This document shows positions 54,064-63,305 of a stretch of DNA of 64,000 bases, piece by piece. This DNA is from Gammaproteobacteria bacterium (GTDB lineage: Bacteria; Pseudomonadota; Gammaproteobacteria; Pseudomonadales; Pseudohongiellaceae). Where the stretch lies: the NCBI GenBank assembly GCA_029245395.1, contig JAQWPL010000029.1, positions 1 to 64,000 on the forward strand, given 5' to 3'. Numbering within the stretch: position 1 is the first letter of the stretch; every line of letters starts with the position of its first letter. Made by a program: the position numbers and the translations under genes. The notes under the pieces were generated by a model. It worked only from the letters and a program-made list of their open reading frames with translations, had not been told where the DNA came from and searched no databases.

Positions 54064-54971
54064 GGGAAAATCAGATGGCTGCGATCCATGCTTTCGTACT
54101 CAGTACCCAGCATCAGATCAGCAGCCATGTTGGCGTCCTGGCAAACAAATTCAAACGCCTCACCGGGGCGCCAGGGCATAACAAAACCGCTGCTCCAGGT
54201 TTGGGTGTAAGCACCGGGATCATCAATGGTGATTTCATATTTCAGGGTGTTATAGGTTTCCCGCGTAAAACGTTCAATGGTGTGAAGTTGATTTGTGTGG
54301 GGAGTCCCTTCGGCATCAATCCACATTTTTTCATTAAAACCAACTGAATCTACCACCAGGGTATCGCCTTCCCAATGCCCGATGGAGTGACCGTGATAGG
54401 ACGGCTTGGGATTGTCGGGATGCTCGCGGCCATCCAGGTAAACCACTCGAAAATGTCTCGGCCCGCCAACTGGAAGCATATAGATGCGTTGCATGTCATC
54501 GAATTCCACAAACTGAGTACCATAGGCCGTTGCCACTGCACGCGGTCCAGCAGATGGCTTGCATCGTGTATAGGGTTCGAAACGAGTCCGAGTACGTTGC
54601 TGGTACAAGCCCCAGGCCCAGGGCTTAAATGGTACCTCTGAAAGATCAATCTTGTCGTAACGATCTGGGTCACTAATCAGTTGATCATAAGGGTTGTTGG
54701 CAACAATGGAGCCTTCCGGCACAATATCGTAATCAATGATCATTGGTCTTGAGCCGAATCCATCCCAGGCACCCATTTCATCTCCAGGCAGTGTGCCAAG
54801 GATGGCTCGCCCATCCGCATTCCGGGGAGGAGGTCTGGTAGCAGGCTCATTGCTATCCGAACGAGGTACATCAGTCTGGGCTTGCATAACAGAAGTGGCT
54901 AGCAAAAATGTACAGAGTAAGCCGACGCGGATTAGCGTGTGCGGTAAATGCAGTAAATAATATAGTTTCAA
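54060..54971 (-). CDS. Exported protein of unknown function, paralogue of its downstream neighbour
   Basis: The 303-residue product has a signal peptide (LIRVGLLCTFLLATSVMQAQ). Its C-terminal two-thirds carries the same domain as the next gene: RIYMLPVGGPRHFRVVYLDG, HWEGDTLVVDSVGFNEKMWI, PHTNQLHTIERFTR, TIDDPGAYTQTWSSGF, FVCQDANM. It lacks the DUF6152-like part. A four-base ATGA overlap couples the two genes. The region to the divergent DUF5916 gene is about 180 bases and should hold both promoters. No catalytic motif is recognisable. Confidence 0.75.
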   Translation of the reverse strand: MKLYYLLHLPHTLIRVGLLCTFLLATSVMQAQTDVPRSDSNEPATRPPPRNADGRAILGTLPGDEMGAWDGFGSRPMIIDYDIVPEGSIVANNPYDQLISDPDRYDKIDLSEVPFKPWAWGLYQQRTRTRFEPYTRCKPSAGPRAVATAYGTQFVEFDDMQRIYMLPVGGPRHFRVVYLDGREHPDNPKPSYHGHSIGHWEGDTLVVDSVGFNEKMWIDAEGTPHTNQLHTIERFTRETYNTLKYEITIDDPGAYTQTWSSGFVMPWRPGEAFEFVCQDANMAADLMLGTEYESMDRSHLIFP

Positions 54972-55150
54972 GATGAATGACCCGTAAAACCGTTAATCAG
55001 ATTAGATTGTAGCGGCACCACTAAAAAAATACACTGAGGAAATGTGTTAATAATTCGAAACCTTCTTTTATACTGTATTATTACGCCTCACCATGGCATC
55101 AAGCCGTGCAAATTCAGTCTTTTTCTTGCAGTAAGGACGAAATACCCAGG

Positions 55151-57349
55151 ATGAACAAAGCAGTAATTTTTTTCCTGTTGGCCGGCTTCATGCCGTTCAT
55201 TTTTGCCCAGAACAATTCCGGCGCTGAAAACAAAGTTATCCAAGCCTTGCGTGTGGATTCTCCTCCGGTCATGGATGGCATTCTTGATGATGAAATGTGG
55301 TCGCGCGCGCAACCGATTACTGATTTCCATCAGATACGCCCTGGAGATCAAACTCCCACTTCCGAACCTACTGAAGTTCGCATCGTTTACACCAGTGATG
55401 CGATTTATATCGCTGCGCGAATGGATGACAGCGACCCTGAACTAATCGCCACGCCAACCCTTCGCCATGGTCAGGGTCTTGGCCCTGACGATCGCCTAAT
55501 AGTGATACTTGACCCTTTTAATACACGTCGCACAGGTTATCGATTCGAAACCAACTTAAATGGCGTGCGTCATGACGCTCTCTATACAAGCATCAATTCA
55601 TTTGATGGTAACTGGTCGACTATCTGGGACGTGCAAACCAGCACCTATGAAAATGGCTGGATTGCAGAAATTGAAATCCCTTTTAAATCCCTGCCCATGG
55701 ATCCCACCACCGAAGATTGGGGCTTTAATTTTGGCCGCGGCATTCGACGCCGCAATGAAGAAATGGCCTGGGTGTCATTTAATCGCCAGTTTAATCCCAG
55801 CATTGCCGGCACGCTCTCCGGCTTGCGCGACATGGACCAGGGTGTTGGCCTGGAAATCGTGCCCTCATTAGCCATGGTGCAATCAAAAGATTTTGCCGCC
55901 AACACAAACAATGATGAAACCAATCCTTCTTTGGATATTTTTTATCGTCTTACACCTTCTTTGAATGCAGCCTTTACTGTCAATACAGATTTTTCCGCTG
56001 TTGAAGTGGACAGCAGACAGGTCAATCTCGACCGTTTCAACCTGTTTTTTCCGGAAAGGCGCGCCTTCTTTAATAACGATGCCGACCTGTTCCAGTTTGG
56101 CAACATTGGCAATGTGGGTAACCAGGCATCCAATGACGCTGCTGAACAAAATGCGCGGCCCTATTTTTCCCGCAAGATTGGACTTGGTCCTGGTGGCGCA
56201 CCGGTAGACATTGAATACGGTGGGCGAGTCAGCGGCAGGGTTGGGCGCTGGAATATCGGTGCATTGGCTATCGAGCAAGACGCTTTTGGCGCCGTAGATC
56301 CTACTACTTTATTTATCAGCCGCCTTTCCGCCAATGTGCTTTCTGAATCCAGTCTGGGCGTAATTGTTACCGATGGCGATCCCACCTCGAATCTGGACAA
56401 CTCTGTTTACGGCATGGATTTTCGCTACCTTAATACACGTCTGACCAGCGGCCTGGCCCTGGAAGGCGATGCCTGGTTCATGCAATCAGATACTCCCGGG
56501 TTAAACGGTGACGATGCCTCCTGGGGTGTTGGCCTGCGCTCTCCCAACAACCAGGGCTGGCGAGGCGGCGTTGGTATCAAGGAAGTACAGGAAAACTTCA
56601 ACCCGGCCATGGGCTTTGTAAGTAATCCCGGCGTCCGTGAATACCTGTTTGATGTGGGCTATGCCCATTTCTTTGCCTCGGAAAACTACCTGCAGAGTAT
56701 GGAATTCAGTTTTGATGCCCAACGGGTAAATTTTATCGACGGCGGTCTGCAAACCGAGCGTGTTCGCTACACACTGTTTGAGGCCAGCAACAATACACGC
56801 GACAGCATGCGACTGCGTGTTGCCTCGAACAAAGAAGTTATACGACAGCCATTCACCGTGTATCGCGAACCAGGACGTGAAATTGTCATTGAACCCGGTA
56901 GCTATAGTTTTGATCGCTGGGGAATGCGTTTCCAGACGGCTGATCAACGTCCTCTGTCCGCGTTTCTTGGTTTCGGTGTCGGTGATTTTTACAATGGTGA
57001 ACGAAATCAGGTCAGTACCAACCTGCGCTGGCAGGGACAAAAATTCATCATCGAAGGCAGTTACGAAATTAATGACATCACCCTGCCCCAGGGAGATTTC
57101 ATGACCAGGCTTATCAGCCTTAACACCCAGTATGCCTTTACCTCCAACCTGTATTGGGTGAGCTTGCTACAGTACGACAATGTGTCGGAAATCCTCGGTA
57201 TCAATACCCGCCTGCAGTGGATTCCCAAAGCGGGCCAGGAAGGTTTCATCGTGATCAACTACAACATGGAAGACACCGACAAGGACAACGATTTCCATTC
57301 CCTGACCAGGGACTTGAGCATCAAGTTCAGGTACACCTTCCGCTACTAA
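55151..57349 (+). CDS. Outer-membrane protein with CBM9-like N-terminus and DUF5916 barrel
   Basis: ATG 55151 gives a clear signal peptide (AVIFFLLAGFMPFIFAQ) and 732 residues. Residues 25-205 form a carbohydrate-binding-9-like sandwich (SPPVMDGILDDEMWSRAQPI, VRIVYTSDAIYIAARMDDSD, FETNLNGVRHDALYTS). The rest is a DUF5916 domain opening FRY-type strands (SLDIFYRLTPSLNAAFTVNT; FFPERRAFFNNDADLFQFG) and ending RDLSIKFRYTFRY with an aromatic last residue, as in beta-barrels. It should sit in the outer membrane. The function is unknown; a role in binding or importing organic polymers is a guess. It is divergent from the exported paralogue pair. Confidence 0.82.
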   Translation: MNKAVIFFLLAGFMPFIFAQNNSGAENKVIQALRVDSPPVMDGILDDEMWSRAQPITDFHQIRPGDQTPTSEPTEVRIVYTSDAIYIAARMDDSDPELIATPTLRHGQGLGPDDRLIVILDPFNTRRTGYRFETNLNGVRHDALYTSINSFDGNWSTIWDVQTSTYENGWIAEIEIPFKSLPMDPTTEDWGFNFGRGIRRRNEEMAWVSFNRQFNPSIAGTLSGLRDMDQGVGLEIVPSLAMVQSKDFAANTNNDETNPSLDIFYRLTPSLNAAFTVNTDFSAVEVDSRQVNLDRFNLFFPERRAFFNNDADLFQFGNIGNVGNQASNDAAEQNARPYFSRKIGLGPGGAPVDIEYGGRVSGRVGRWNIGALAIEQDAFGAVDPTTLFISRLSANVLSESSLGVIVTDGDPTSNLDNSVYGMDFRYLNTRLTSGLALEGDAWFMQSDTPGLNGDDASWGVGLRSPNNQGWRGGVGIKEVQENFNPAMGFVSNPGVREYLFDVGYAHFFASENYLQSMEFSFDAQRVNFIDGGLQTERVRYTLFEASNNTRDSMRLRVASNKEVIRQPFTVYREPGREIVIEPGSYSFDRWGMRFQTADQRPLSAFLGFGVGDFYNGERNQVSTNLRWQGQKFIIEGSYEINDITLPQGDFMTRLISLNTQYAFTSNLYWVSLLQYDNVSEILGINTRLQWIPKAGQEGFIVINYNMEDTDKDNDFHSLTRDLSIKFRYTFRY

Positions 57350-57464
57350 GCCTTTTGCCTCAATTCACAGTGAATTGCTGTTTCATTGGACATCACCAGG
57401 TTTCCCCTTTATCTTTTCCGTCCTGCTTATAAAAACAATTATCCTTACTACTGCTGGGGGCACC

Positions 57465-58787
57465 ATGAAGCAATTTTTATTACTGGCCAAACTACTCGCT
57501 GTAATCACCATTACATTTTCTTCTATGGCCCAGGCCCAGCGTAACTTTACCGCGCCAAACAACCTGCCCACCGAGCCCACAGTTGTTGCAATTCCACAAA
57601 TAACCCCAAATACAGGGTCAGGTACACCTTATGACTCCGCAACCGGACTGTGGCCAGGCCATGGCCTGGATCACTTCGATTATGTGGCCGATGAATATGT
57701 CATGTCTGGCAACGCAGACGGCGAGCCTTACACTGCGCGCCTGGTAGTACGCCATCCGGAAGACATGTCTCGCTTCAGCGGCATGGTCATTGCAGAACCC
57801 ATGCACCCGGCCGGTTTCGCCCACGGTTTCGAGCACAACAGTGTCTATATCATGGATGCTGGCCATATCGCTGTGGAAGTCACCACCATGGGGCTGGAAC
57901 ATGCTATCAACCACAATCCGGGGCGTTATGCAGGCCATCAAGTCAGCAATAACCAGATCAATGAAATCCTGGCTCAAACCGGCGCACTGATGAAAAGCCA
58001 ACAAAGCCCGATTGCCGGTAGCGGTCTGCGAAAAGTAATTCTCTTTGGCACCTCTGCTACATCGCGACTATTGACTGATTTCTTGCCCGTCCACAAAGTC
58101 TTTACCCTCGCAGACGGTAACTCTGTCTTTGATGGCTTTATGCCCACGTCCAATGGCAGCCGCATACTGCCTGTCGATGTCCCCATGATCCAAATGCCCA
58201 CTCAACATGAGTTCATGAATATAGCCACGGCAGTTCAGGACAGCGATGAACCCGGCAGCGAATTCAGGGTATATGAATTTAACGGCATCGGTCACCTCAT
58301 GGCCCGCCACAATCCGCGCATGACTCCGCAGTTGTGTAACAACAAGCCCTCAGAATATCCGCTGGAGTTATATTTCTCCGTTGCCCTGCATCACTTGTTT
58401 GAATGGGTAGATAAAGACATAGCCCCACCTCGCGGTGACCGGGTATTGATCGACCGCAATATGGATAACGATGGCTCGCTCATGGTTCTGGATGCCCACG
58501 GCAACCCGACAGGCGGTATTCGCAATCCCTATGTGGATGTACCGTTTGCCACCTATATTGCTGGCGACACGTTGGCTGATGGTCAGGATCCGGCCATGTC
58601 GGTAGTGTGCCGTTTATCTGTATACGAGGAGCCTTTTTCAGCACAAAAACTGCGCCAGCTCTATGGCAGTAAGGCAAATTTCCTGCGCCAGTTTGAAGAC
58701 AATCTGAATGAGCATGAAACGGCCGGCTGGTCGTTACCTGTTTATCATGACCTGATCATGGCAGATGCACGTGCAGTTGATTTTTAA
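57465..58787 (+). CDS. Exported alpha/beta-hydrolase domain protein
   Basis: ATG 57465 (GGGGG seven bases upstream) gives 440 residues with a Sec signal ending SSMAQAQ. The domain resembles the PF20091 alpha/beta-hydrolase family: TARLVVRHPEDMSRFSGMVI, the likely nucleophile in VILFGTSATSRLLTDFLPV (Ser near 194) and a candidate catalytic His in YEFNGIGHLMARHN (near 282). Esterase or amidase action on an unknown substrate in the periplasm is inferred. It lies between the DUF5916 outer-membrane protein and a quinoprotein dehydrogenase on the same strand, suggesting sequential uptake, hydrolysis and oxidation. Confidence 0.75.
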   Translation: MKQFLLLAKLLAVITITFSSMAQAQRNFTAPNNLPTEPTVVAIPQITPNTGSGTPYDSATGLWPGHGLDHFDYVADEYVMSGNADGEPYTARLVVRHPEDMSRFSGMVIAEPMHPAGFAHGFEHNSVYIMDAGHIAVEVTTMGLEHAINHNPGRYAGHQVSNNQINEILAQTGALMKSQQSPIAGSGLRKVILFGTSATSRLLTDFLPVHKVFTLADGNSVFDGFMPTSNGSRILPVDVPMIQMPTQHEFMNIATAVQDSDEPGSEFRVYEFNGIGHLMARHNPRMTPQLCNNKPSEYPLELYFSVALHHLFEWVDKDIAPPRGDRVLIDRNMDNDGSLMVLDAHGNPTGGIRNPYVDVPFATYIAGDTLADGQDPAMSVVCRLSVYEEPFSAQKLRQLYGSKANFLRQFEDNLNEHETAGWSLPVYHDLIMADARAVDF

Positions 58788-58827
58788 TTACTGAATCTTG
58801 AAATTAGATTAAAGGAGTAACAGCTAC

Positions 58828-60528
58828 TTGCTAATGTTGCGAAAGGCGCTCCGCTTTCTCGGCCTGTTTGCTATTAGTGCGGCGTCATACGCTGCTAACA
58901 ATTTTATCCCGATCACCGATGCCATGCTGGAAAACCCTGACCAGGATGATTGGCTCATGATCAGTCGTACCTACGATTCCCAGCGCTATAGCCCGCTTGA
59001 TGACATCAATAAAGTCACTGTCCCCTCTTTAACAACCGCCTGGGAATTGACCCTGCCCACCGGCACCACAGAAACCATCCCGCTTGTCTATGCAGGAATC
59101 ATGTATGTGATCATTCCCGGTGGGCGTGTGCAGGCGCTGGATGCCACCAACGGCAACCTGATCTGGGAATACAAAAGAGGTGATGATAATTTCGCGGCAC
59201 GCGCCAAAGGCCTGGCCATTTATCAGGACATGATTTATTACACGGCGCCAGACAGTGTCGTTGTAGCTATCGATGCCCAAACAGGGGAAGAACGTTGGTC
59301 GGCCAAAACTGACAGTCGCGGTCATACCTCTGCTCCCCTGATCGTCAATGGCAAAGTAATTTCCGGCGGTGCCTGTTTTTCTAGCCGGGACAATTGTTAT
59401 CTGGCAGCCCATGATGCAAGAACAGGTAACGAGCTATGGCGTTTTTATACTACGCCTGAACCAGGACAACCCGGCGATGCCAGTTGGCATGGTGCCGCTC
59501 TGGAAAATCGACTAGCCTCCACCTGGGGACTTCCTGGCAGTTTCGATCCTGACACCAACCGCATCTATTGGGGCATCGCCAATCCCATGCCGGATTTGCG
59601 TCTTGACCGCCACGGCGATGCCGAAGCTACCGACATCGCTGCACCTGCCGATCTCTACAGTAATTCCACTGTGGCATTGAATCCTGACACCGGAGAACTG
59701 GACTGGTATTACCAGCATCTACCAGGTGATGATTCCGATCTGGATCACGCCCATGAGCGCACACTGGTCACCACTATGCTCGCCCCGGATCCTGCACAGG
59801 TGAAATGGATAAATCCTGCTATTACCAATGGTGAAACACGGGAACTCTCTGTCATGATTTCTGAAGGCGGCACTGTCTTCGTCAATGACCGTCACAGCGG
59901 CGAATTCCTTTGGGCAACGCCTTTTCCAAACGATGTGGAGGGCATGTTGTTGGAGGATATCGATGTAAACACCGGCCGCACCTATCTTAACTGGGACATG
60001 GTAGACAAAACCGGCAACACCTCACGCATCGTTTGTTACTGGAACACGCGCAGCTACTGGCCAACTTCCTATCACCCCGGCACCAATTCACTCTTCACGT
60101 CCTGGATCGAAGCCTGCCGTGAACTGGACGGCCGCAATTGGCGGGTCGTGCCACGCCCCGGATCAGATGAAAATAAATTAACGGGGCTCGCCAGCATTAA
60201 TCTCAGTACCGGAGCAATCACAACATTTGCTGTAGGCCGTGCCCCTGCCTATGGTGCCATGCTTACAACGGCCGGTGATCTGGTATTCCATGGAGACATG
60301 AGTAAAAGCTTTCATGCCTATGATGTGGAAACAGGTGAATTGTTGTGGGAAAGCGAGCTGCCTGGATATATCTCCATGAGCACCATTACCTATGCCGTTA
60401 ATGGCAAACAATACGTGGCGGTAATGACAGGAGATAATCTGAAAACTCCAGAGCTGCTCACCCTCGCCCCGGAACTGGGGCCATCACCCCGCCACACAGG
60501 GATTACTGTTTTCGCCCTTCCAAAGTAA
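58828..60528 (+). CDS. Exported PQQ-dependent dehydrogenase (quinoprotein)
   Basis: The 566-residue frame starts at TTG 58828, 11 bases after AGGAG; ATG 58834 is the alternative. A signal peptide (LRFLGLFAISAASYA) is followed by an eight-bladed propeller with tryptophan-docking repeats (LDATNGNLIWEYKRG, IDAQTGEERWSAKT, LNPDTGELDWYYQH, YDVETGELLWESELP). DWLMISRTYDSQRYSPLDDI is the standard start of this family. It oxidises an alcohol or sugar using PQQ and passes electrons to a cytochrome. The vicinal Cys pair of alcohol dehydrogenases is not evident (ACFSSRDNC has spaced Cys). No haem c domain is present, so the acceptor is separate. Confidence 0.85.
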   Translation: MLMLRKALRFLGLFAISAASYAANNFIPITDAMLENPDQDDWLMISRTYDSQRYSPLDDINKVTVPSLTTAWELTLPTGTTETIPLVYAGIMYVIIPGGRVQALDATNGNLIWEYKRGDDNFAARAKGLAIYQDMIYYTAPDSVVVAIDAQTGEERWSAKTDSRGHTSAPLIVNGKVISGGACFSSRDNCYLAAHDARTGNELWRFYTTPEPGQPGDASWHGAALENRLASTWGLPGSFDPDTNRIYWGIANPMPDLRLDRHGDAEATDIAAPADLYSNSTVALNPDTGELDWYYQHLPGDDSDLDHAHERTLVTTMLAPDPAQVKWINPAITNGETRELSVMISEGGTVFVNDRHSGEFLWATPFPNDVEGMLLEDIDVNTGRTYLNWDMVDKTGNTSRIVCYWNTRSYWPTSYHPGTNSLFTSWIEACRELDGRNWRVVPRPGSDENKLTGLASINLSTGAITTFAVGRAPAYGAMLTTAGDLVFHGDMSKSFHAYDVETGELLWESELPGYISMSTITYAVNGKQYVAVMTGDNLKTPELLTLAPELGPSPRHTGITVFALPK

Positions 60529-60589
60529 ACCCGCAAATTATTCAAATTTTAAAGAAATCCGATTAAGCCAGATTTGCGTATAACCCGCC

Positions 60590-61243
60590 ATGAAAAGGAA
60601 AAACCTGTTTTACAGAGTAATAAGCGCAATGGTGTCATCGCTGCTGATGACTATGATGTTGATTGCCGGAGATTCAGTCATGGCCATTGAAGAACCTGAT
60701 TTTACAGTGATCGATACCAGGGGCGGAGTTGAATTTCGCGAGTATGCTCCATTTATATTGGCGGAAACCCTGATCAAAAGTGCCAACAGCCGATCCTCAG
60801 CAAACAATGCCGGATTCAGACGTCTTTTCAAATATATCAGCGGTGATAACACTCAACAGGAAAAAATTGAAATGACTGCGCCGGTTATTCAAAGTGGCGA
60901 GAAAATTGAAATGACCGCACCGGTCCAGCAATCTAAAACCGAGGATGGTTTCCTGGTGGCTTTTGTATTGCCATTTCATTTCACCATGGACACAGCGCCT
61001 GTTCCCGATGATCCAACTATCAACTTGCGTCAGATTGAAACCCGTATGATGGCCGTTAAAACATTCAGTGGTCGCTGGACCGAAAATAATTTCCAGAAAT
61101 ACGAACAACAGCTCATGGCCGAATTGGCACAAGCCAATATGAAAATCATAGGTGACGTTGAGTTCGCTGCATATAACGCGCCTTTCACTTTACCTTTCAT
61201 GCGCCGCAATGAAGTGATGGTGGAAATCAGTAAAGTTGATTGA
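60590..61243 (+). CDS. Exported SOUL-family haem-binding-like protein
   Basis: The 217-residue product has a signal peptide to about Ala 32, then the SOUL domain: DTRGGVEFREYAPFILAETL, GFRRLFKYISGDNTQQEKIE, MTAPVIQSGEKIEMTAPVQQ (the repeated MTAPV) and AAYNAPFTLPFMRRNEVMVE at the end. SOUL proteins bind haem or related tetrapyrroles or act as small scaffolds; the bacterial role is not settled. It follows the quinoprotein by 61 bases and ends at a strong terminator. Confidence 0.9.
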   Translation: MKRKNLFYRVISAMVSSLLMTMMLIAGDSVMAIEEPDFTVIDTRGGVEFREYAPFILAETLIKSANSRSSANNAGFRRLFKYISGDNTQQEKIEMTAPVIQSGEKIEMTAPVQQSKTEDGFLVAFVLPFHFTMDTAPVPDDPTINLRQIETRMMAVKTFSGRWTENNFQKYEQQLMAELAQANMKIIGDVEFAAYNAPFTLPFMRRNEVMVEISKVD

Positions 61244-61264
61244 TACCGGGGAAGATTCCAGACA

Positions 61265-61297
61265 TAAAAAAGGCCAGGGTAACCTGGCCTTTTTTTA
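61265..61297. terminator. Bidirectional intrinsic terminator
   Basis: AAAAAAGGCCAGG-GTAA-CCTGGCCTTTTTTT is a near-perfect stem with A- and T-runs on either side. It ends the SOUL transcript and the convergent SapC-like gene. Confidence 0.9.
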
Positions 61298-61309
61298 TTA
61301 CTTGAAGAT

Positions 61310-62125
61310 TTACTTTTCTGCCGGTGGAGCTTCTTCTGCCGGCGGAGCTTCTACTGTAGGATTTTTATTTTCCATCCCCGTAGCAGCTGTATCTGCCGGG
61401 GTATTGATGTTTTTCTTTCGTAACAGTTTGTCCAGAGATTCCAGAGACATGATGTGATTGTAAATCACTTCCAATGCTCCACTCTTGCGTAGCTCAAGCA
61501 TCTTGTCATCAGGAAGATTGATAAATTTTTCCTTGTCTACAATGTAAAAGCCACTTACATCGTGTTTCTCGCCTGTTTTTGAATCATTGAGAGTAAGCGT
61601 TTGTGGAACAAGCAAATCCAAATCGTTGAGGGATTTAACAAAAACCTTGGTCATTTCTTCCTGTTGGAAGACTCGCACCAGAAATTCTTTAACATTCACC
61701 ATCCACTCGGTTTCAGTGCCATCATCATTGAAGATGAGATTGCCATCTTCTTTATTGACGACATCGGCGTCTTCATAAATACCAATGAACAGACGCTCCT
61801 TGTCTTCTGGATCCTGCTGTATAGCAAAAGGGTAACAGCGTACCGAGGCAGGAAAATAACCACCTTTCCAAACGCCGTCTTCCACTAACAGGTTTTCGCC
61901 CGGCTCAACACCCCACATACCTGCTGCAAAAAAGGTTCCAGTCTCAGGTTCTTTTATAAAAATAACAGGATAGTCGACACCCGCCTTGGAAAACTCCGGC
62001 GTGTAGATCTTGGCAAAATGATTGTTCTCGATGTGACTGGCATTGCCGATATCTTTAATACGCACACCCGCGTGGTTGGATGCAGTCAGTGATACTGGTG
62101 GCGCCAGAACTGGTTTCTCTGCCAT
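61310..62125 (-). CDS. SapC-family protein
   Basis: The 271-residue soluble protein shows the SapC-family (PF07277) pattern: HIENNHFAKIYTPEFSKAGV, YPVIFIKEPETGTFFAAGMW, YFPASVRCYPFAIQQDPEDK and FYIVDKEKFINLPDDKMLEL. The name comes from an S-layer gene in Campylobacter, but the family is broad and its role in marine gammaproteobacteria is unclear. The last 30 residues are a low-complexity tail (EAPPAEEAPPAEK). No signal peptide is visible. It stands alone between two promoters. Confidence 0.85.
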   Translation of the reverse strand: MAEKPVLAPPVSLTASNHAGVRIKDIGNASHIENNHFAKIYTPEFSKAGVDYPVIFIKEPETGTFFAAGMWGVEPGENLLVEDGVWKGGYFPASVRCYPFAIQQDPEDKERLFIGIYEDADVVNKEDGNLIFNDDGTETEWMVNVKEFLVRVFQQEEMTKVFVKSLNDLDLLVPQTLTLNDSKTGEKHDVSGFYIVDKEKFINLPDDKMLELRKSGALEVIYNHIMSLESLDKLLRKKNINTPADTAATGMENKNPTVEAPPAEEAPPAEK

Positions 62126-62261
62126 TGAACAATCCCCCGTTTTCAGGTTTGTTGATGAGTGTAAATTTTAAAAGCGCGCAGTATATCAGAGTCTTAAGTG
62201 ACAGGTCACAAAGGATGACTGTAGGGTCGACCCGCTTGACCCTGGAATCAATAACACACCA

Positions 62262-63209
62262 CTAAGACTTAAACCGTTTCACCACAACGCGCTTCCACCA
62301 CACGATAACCCCACTGACAAACATCAGGGTCGGCAGAAAACTGACCAGAATCCAGCCCCACCGTGCAAAAAAATTCTGTCCGCCTGGGCTAGCAAAATGC
62401 AGATCACGGAAAAACCCCATTACTCCACCACGAAAATTCCCCGTGTCATTGCCCAGAAATTCCAGAATGGCCCCAGTCTGTTGAGGAAAGCCCAGCTGAA
62501 AACCAGACACTCCCCATGCCAACATCAATATCAAAGCCCAAAATCCACAAAAACTATGCACCTGCCATAACATGGTACGGTCACTGCGCGGATTAATAAT
62601 AAGACCTTCCCACCAGCGCCGTTTCCCCTGCCACCAAATGATTAGACCAGTCAAACTCATCAGTACAAACAGCGCGCCACCTACACCATTCACCTTACGC
62701 CCCACTTCACGACCGAGCATCAGCTCGTAATGAATATTTGCCAACCATTCCACGCCTTGAATTGGCCAGGGCCTGGCAAGACCGTTGTCTTCGCCGGTGT
62801 ATTGATTGAAATAGTGGGGAATAAACTCGCCGTCTTTTTGCAGCACAATATAGGTGGCGTCGTCTTCCTCAAAACCTTCAATGGTGAAACCTAACTCATA
62901 CCCGGCATAGACTTCAGCCATTCGAGCTTCGAGCGCATCACCTGTTAACGGCTCAGTCTCCAACGGCACTATTTTTTTGGGTTCTAACCAGCTGTAAAAA
63001 GGCGATTTCAACAGCAAGGCGCTGCCGCTTAGGGAAATCACTAAAACGTACAGACCAAAACCAATGCCCATCCACAGGTGCACCTGGAACAGTGCGCGAC
63101 GGAAAAATGCGGTTTGGGGGGCCTGTAGCCAGCGTTGCCAGGGATTCATGCCAAGTGCAATCCGGGATAACTCATTAATCTTGACGCCAATTGTAGCAGT
63201 ATTATCCAC
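62262..63209 (-). CDS. PepSY-associated transmembrane protein
   Basis: The 315-residue inner-membrane protein has four helices with the PepSY_TM layout: FQVHLWMGIGFGLYVLVISL (first), a periplasmic PepSY-like stretch (EARMAEVYAGYELGFTIEGF), LFVLMSLTGLIIWWQGKRRW, MLWQVHSFCGFWALILMLAW and a C-terminal IVWWKR helix. Conserved His residues in the helices fit haem or metal coordination, as in siderophore-reductase relatives. It might reduce iron complexes; no TonB receptor gene is adjacent to support that. It diverges from the FAH-family gene. Confidence 0.83.
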   Translation of the reverse strand: MDNTATIGVKINELSRIALGMNPWQRWLQAPQTAFFRRALFQVHLWMGIGFGLYVLVISLSGSALLLKSPFYSWLEPKKIVPLETEPLTGDALEARMAEVYAGYELGFTIEGFEEDDATYIVLQKDGEFIPHYFNQYTGEDNGLARPWPIQGVEWLANIHYELMLGREVGRKVNGVGGALFVLMSLTGLIIWWQGKRRWWEGLIINPRSDRTMLWQVHSFCGFWALILMLAWGVSGFQLGFPQQTGAILEFLGNDTGNFRGGVMGFFRDLHFASPGGQNFFARWGWILVSFLPTLMFVSGVIVWWKRVVVKRFKS

Positions 63210-63305
63210 TCTGTCTCTTGCCGCGTGTGACTAGAGTCTGGCTGAAATTCGCGCTACTCTTACAGTTAATTGCGCATTCACACTCACATACTGGGGAAGC
63301 ATCAC

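Noticed and set aside
57154-57432. Open frame across the end of the DUF5916 gene
   Set aside because: It has low-complexity Gln/His-rich sequence and overlaps the supported barrel end; a shadow frame.
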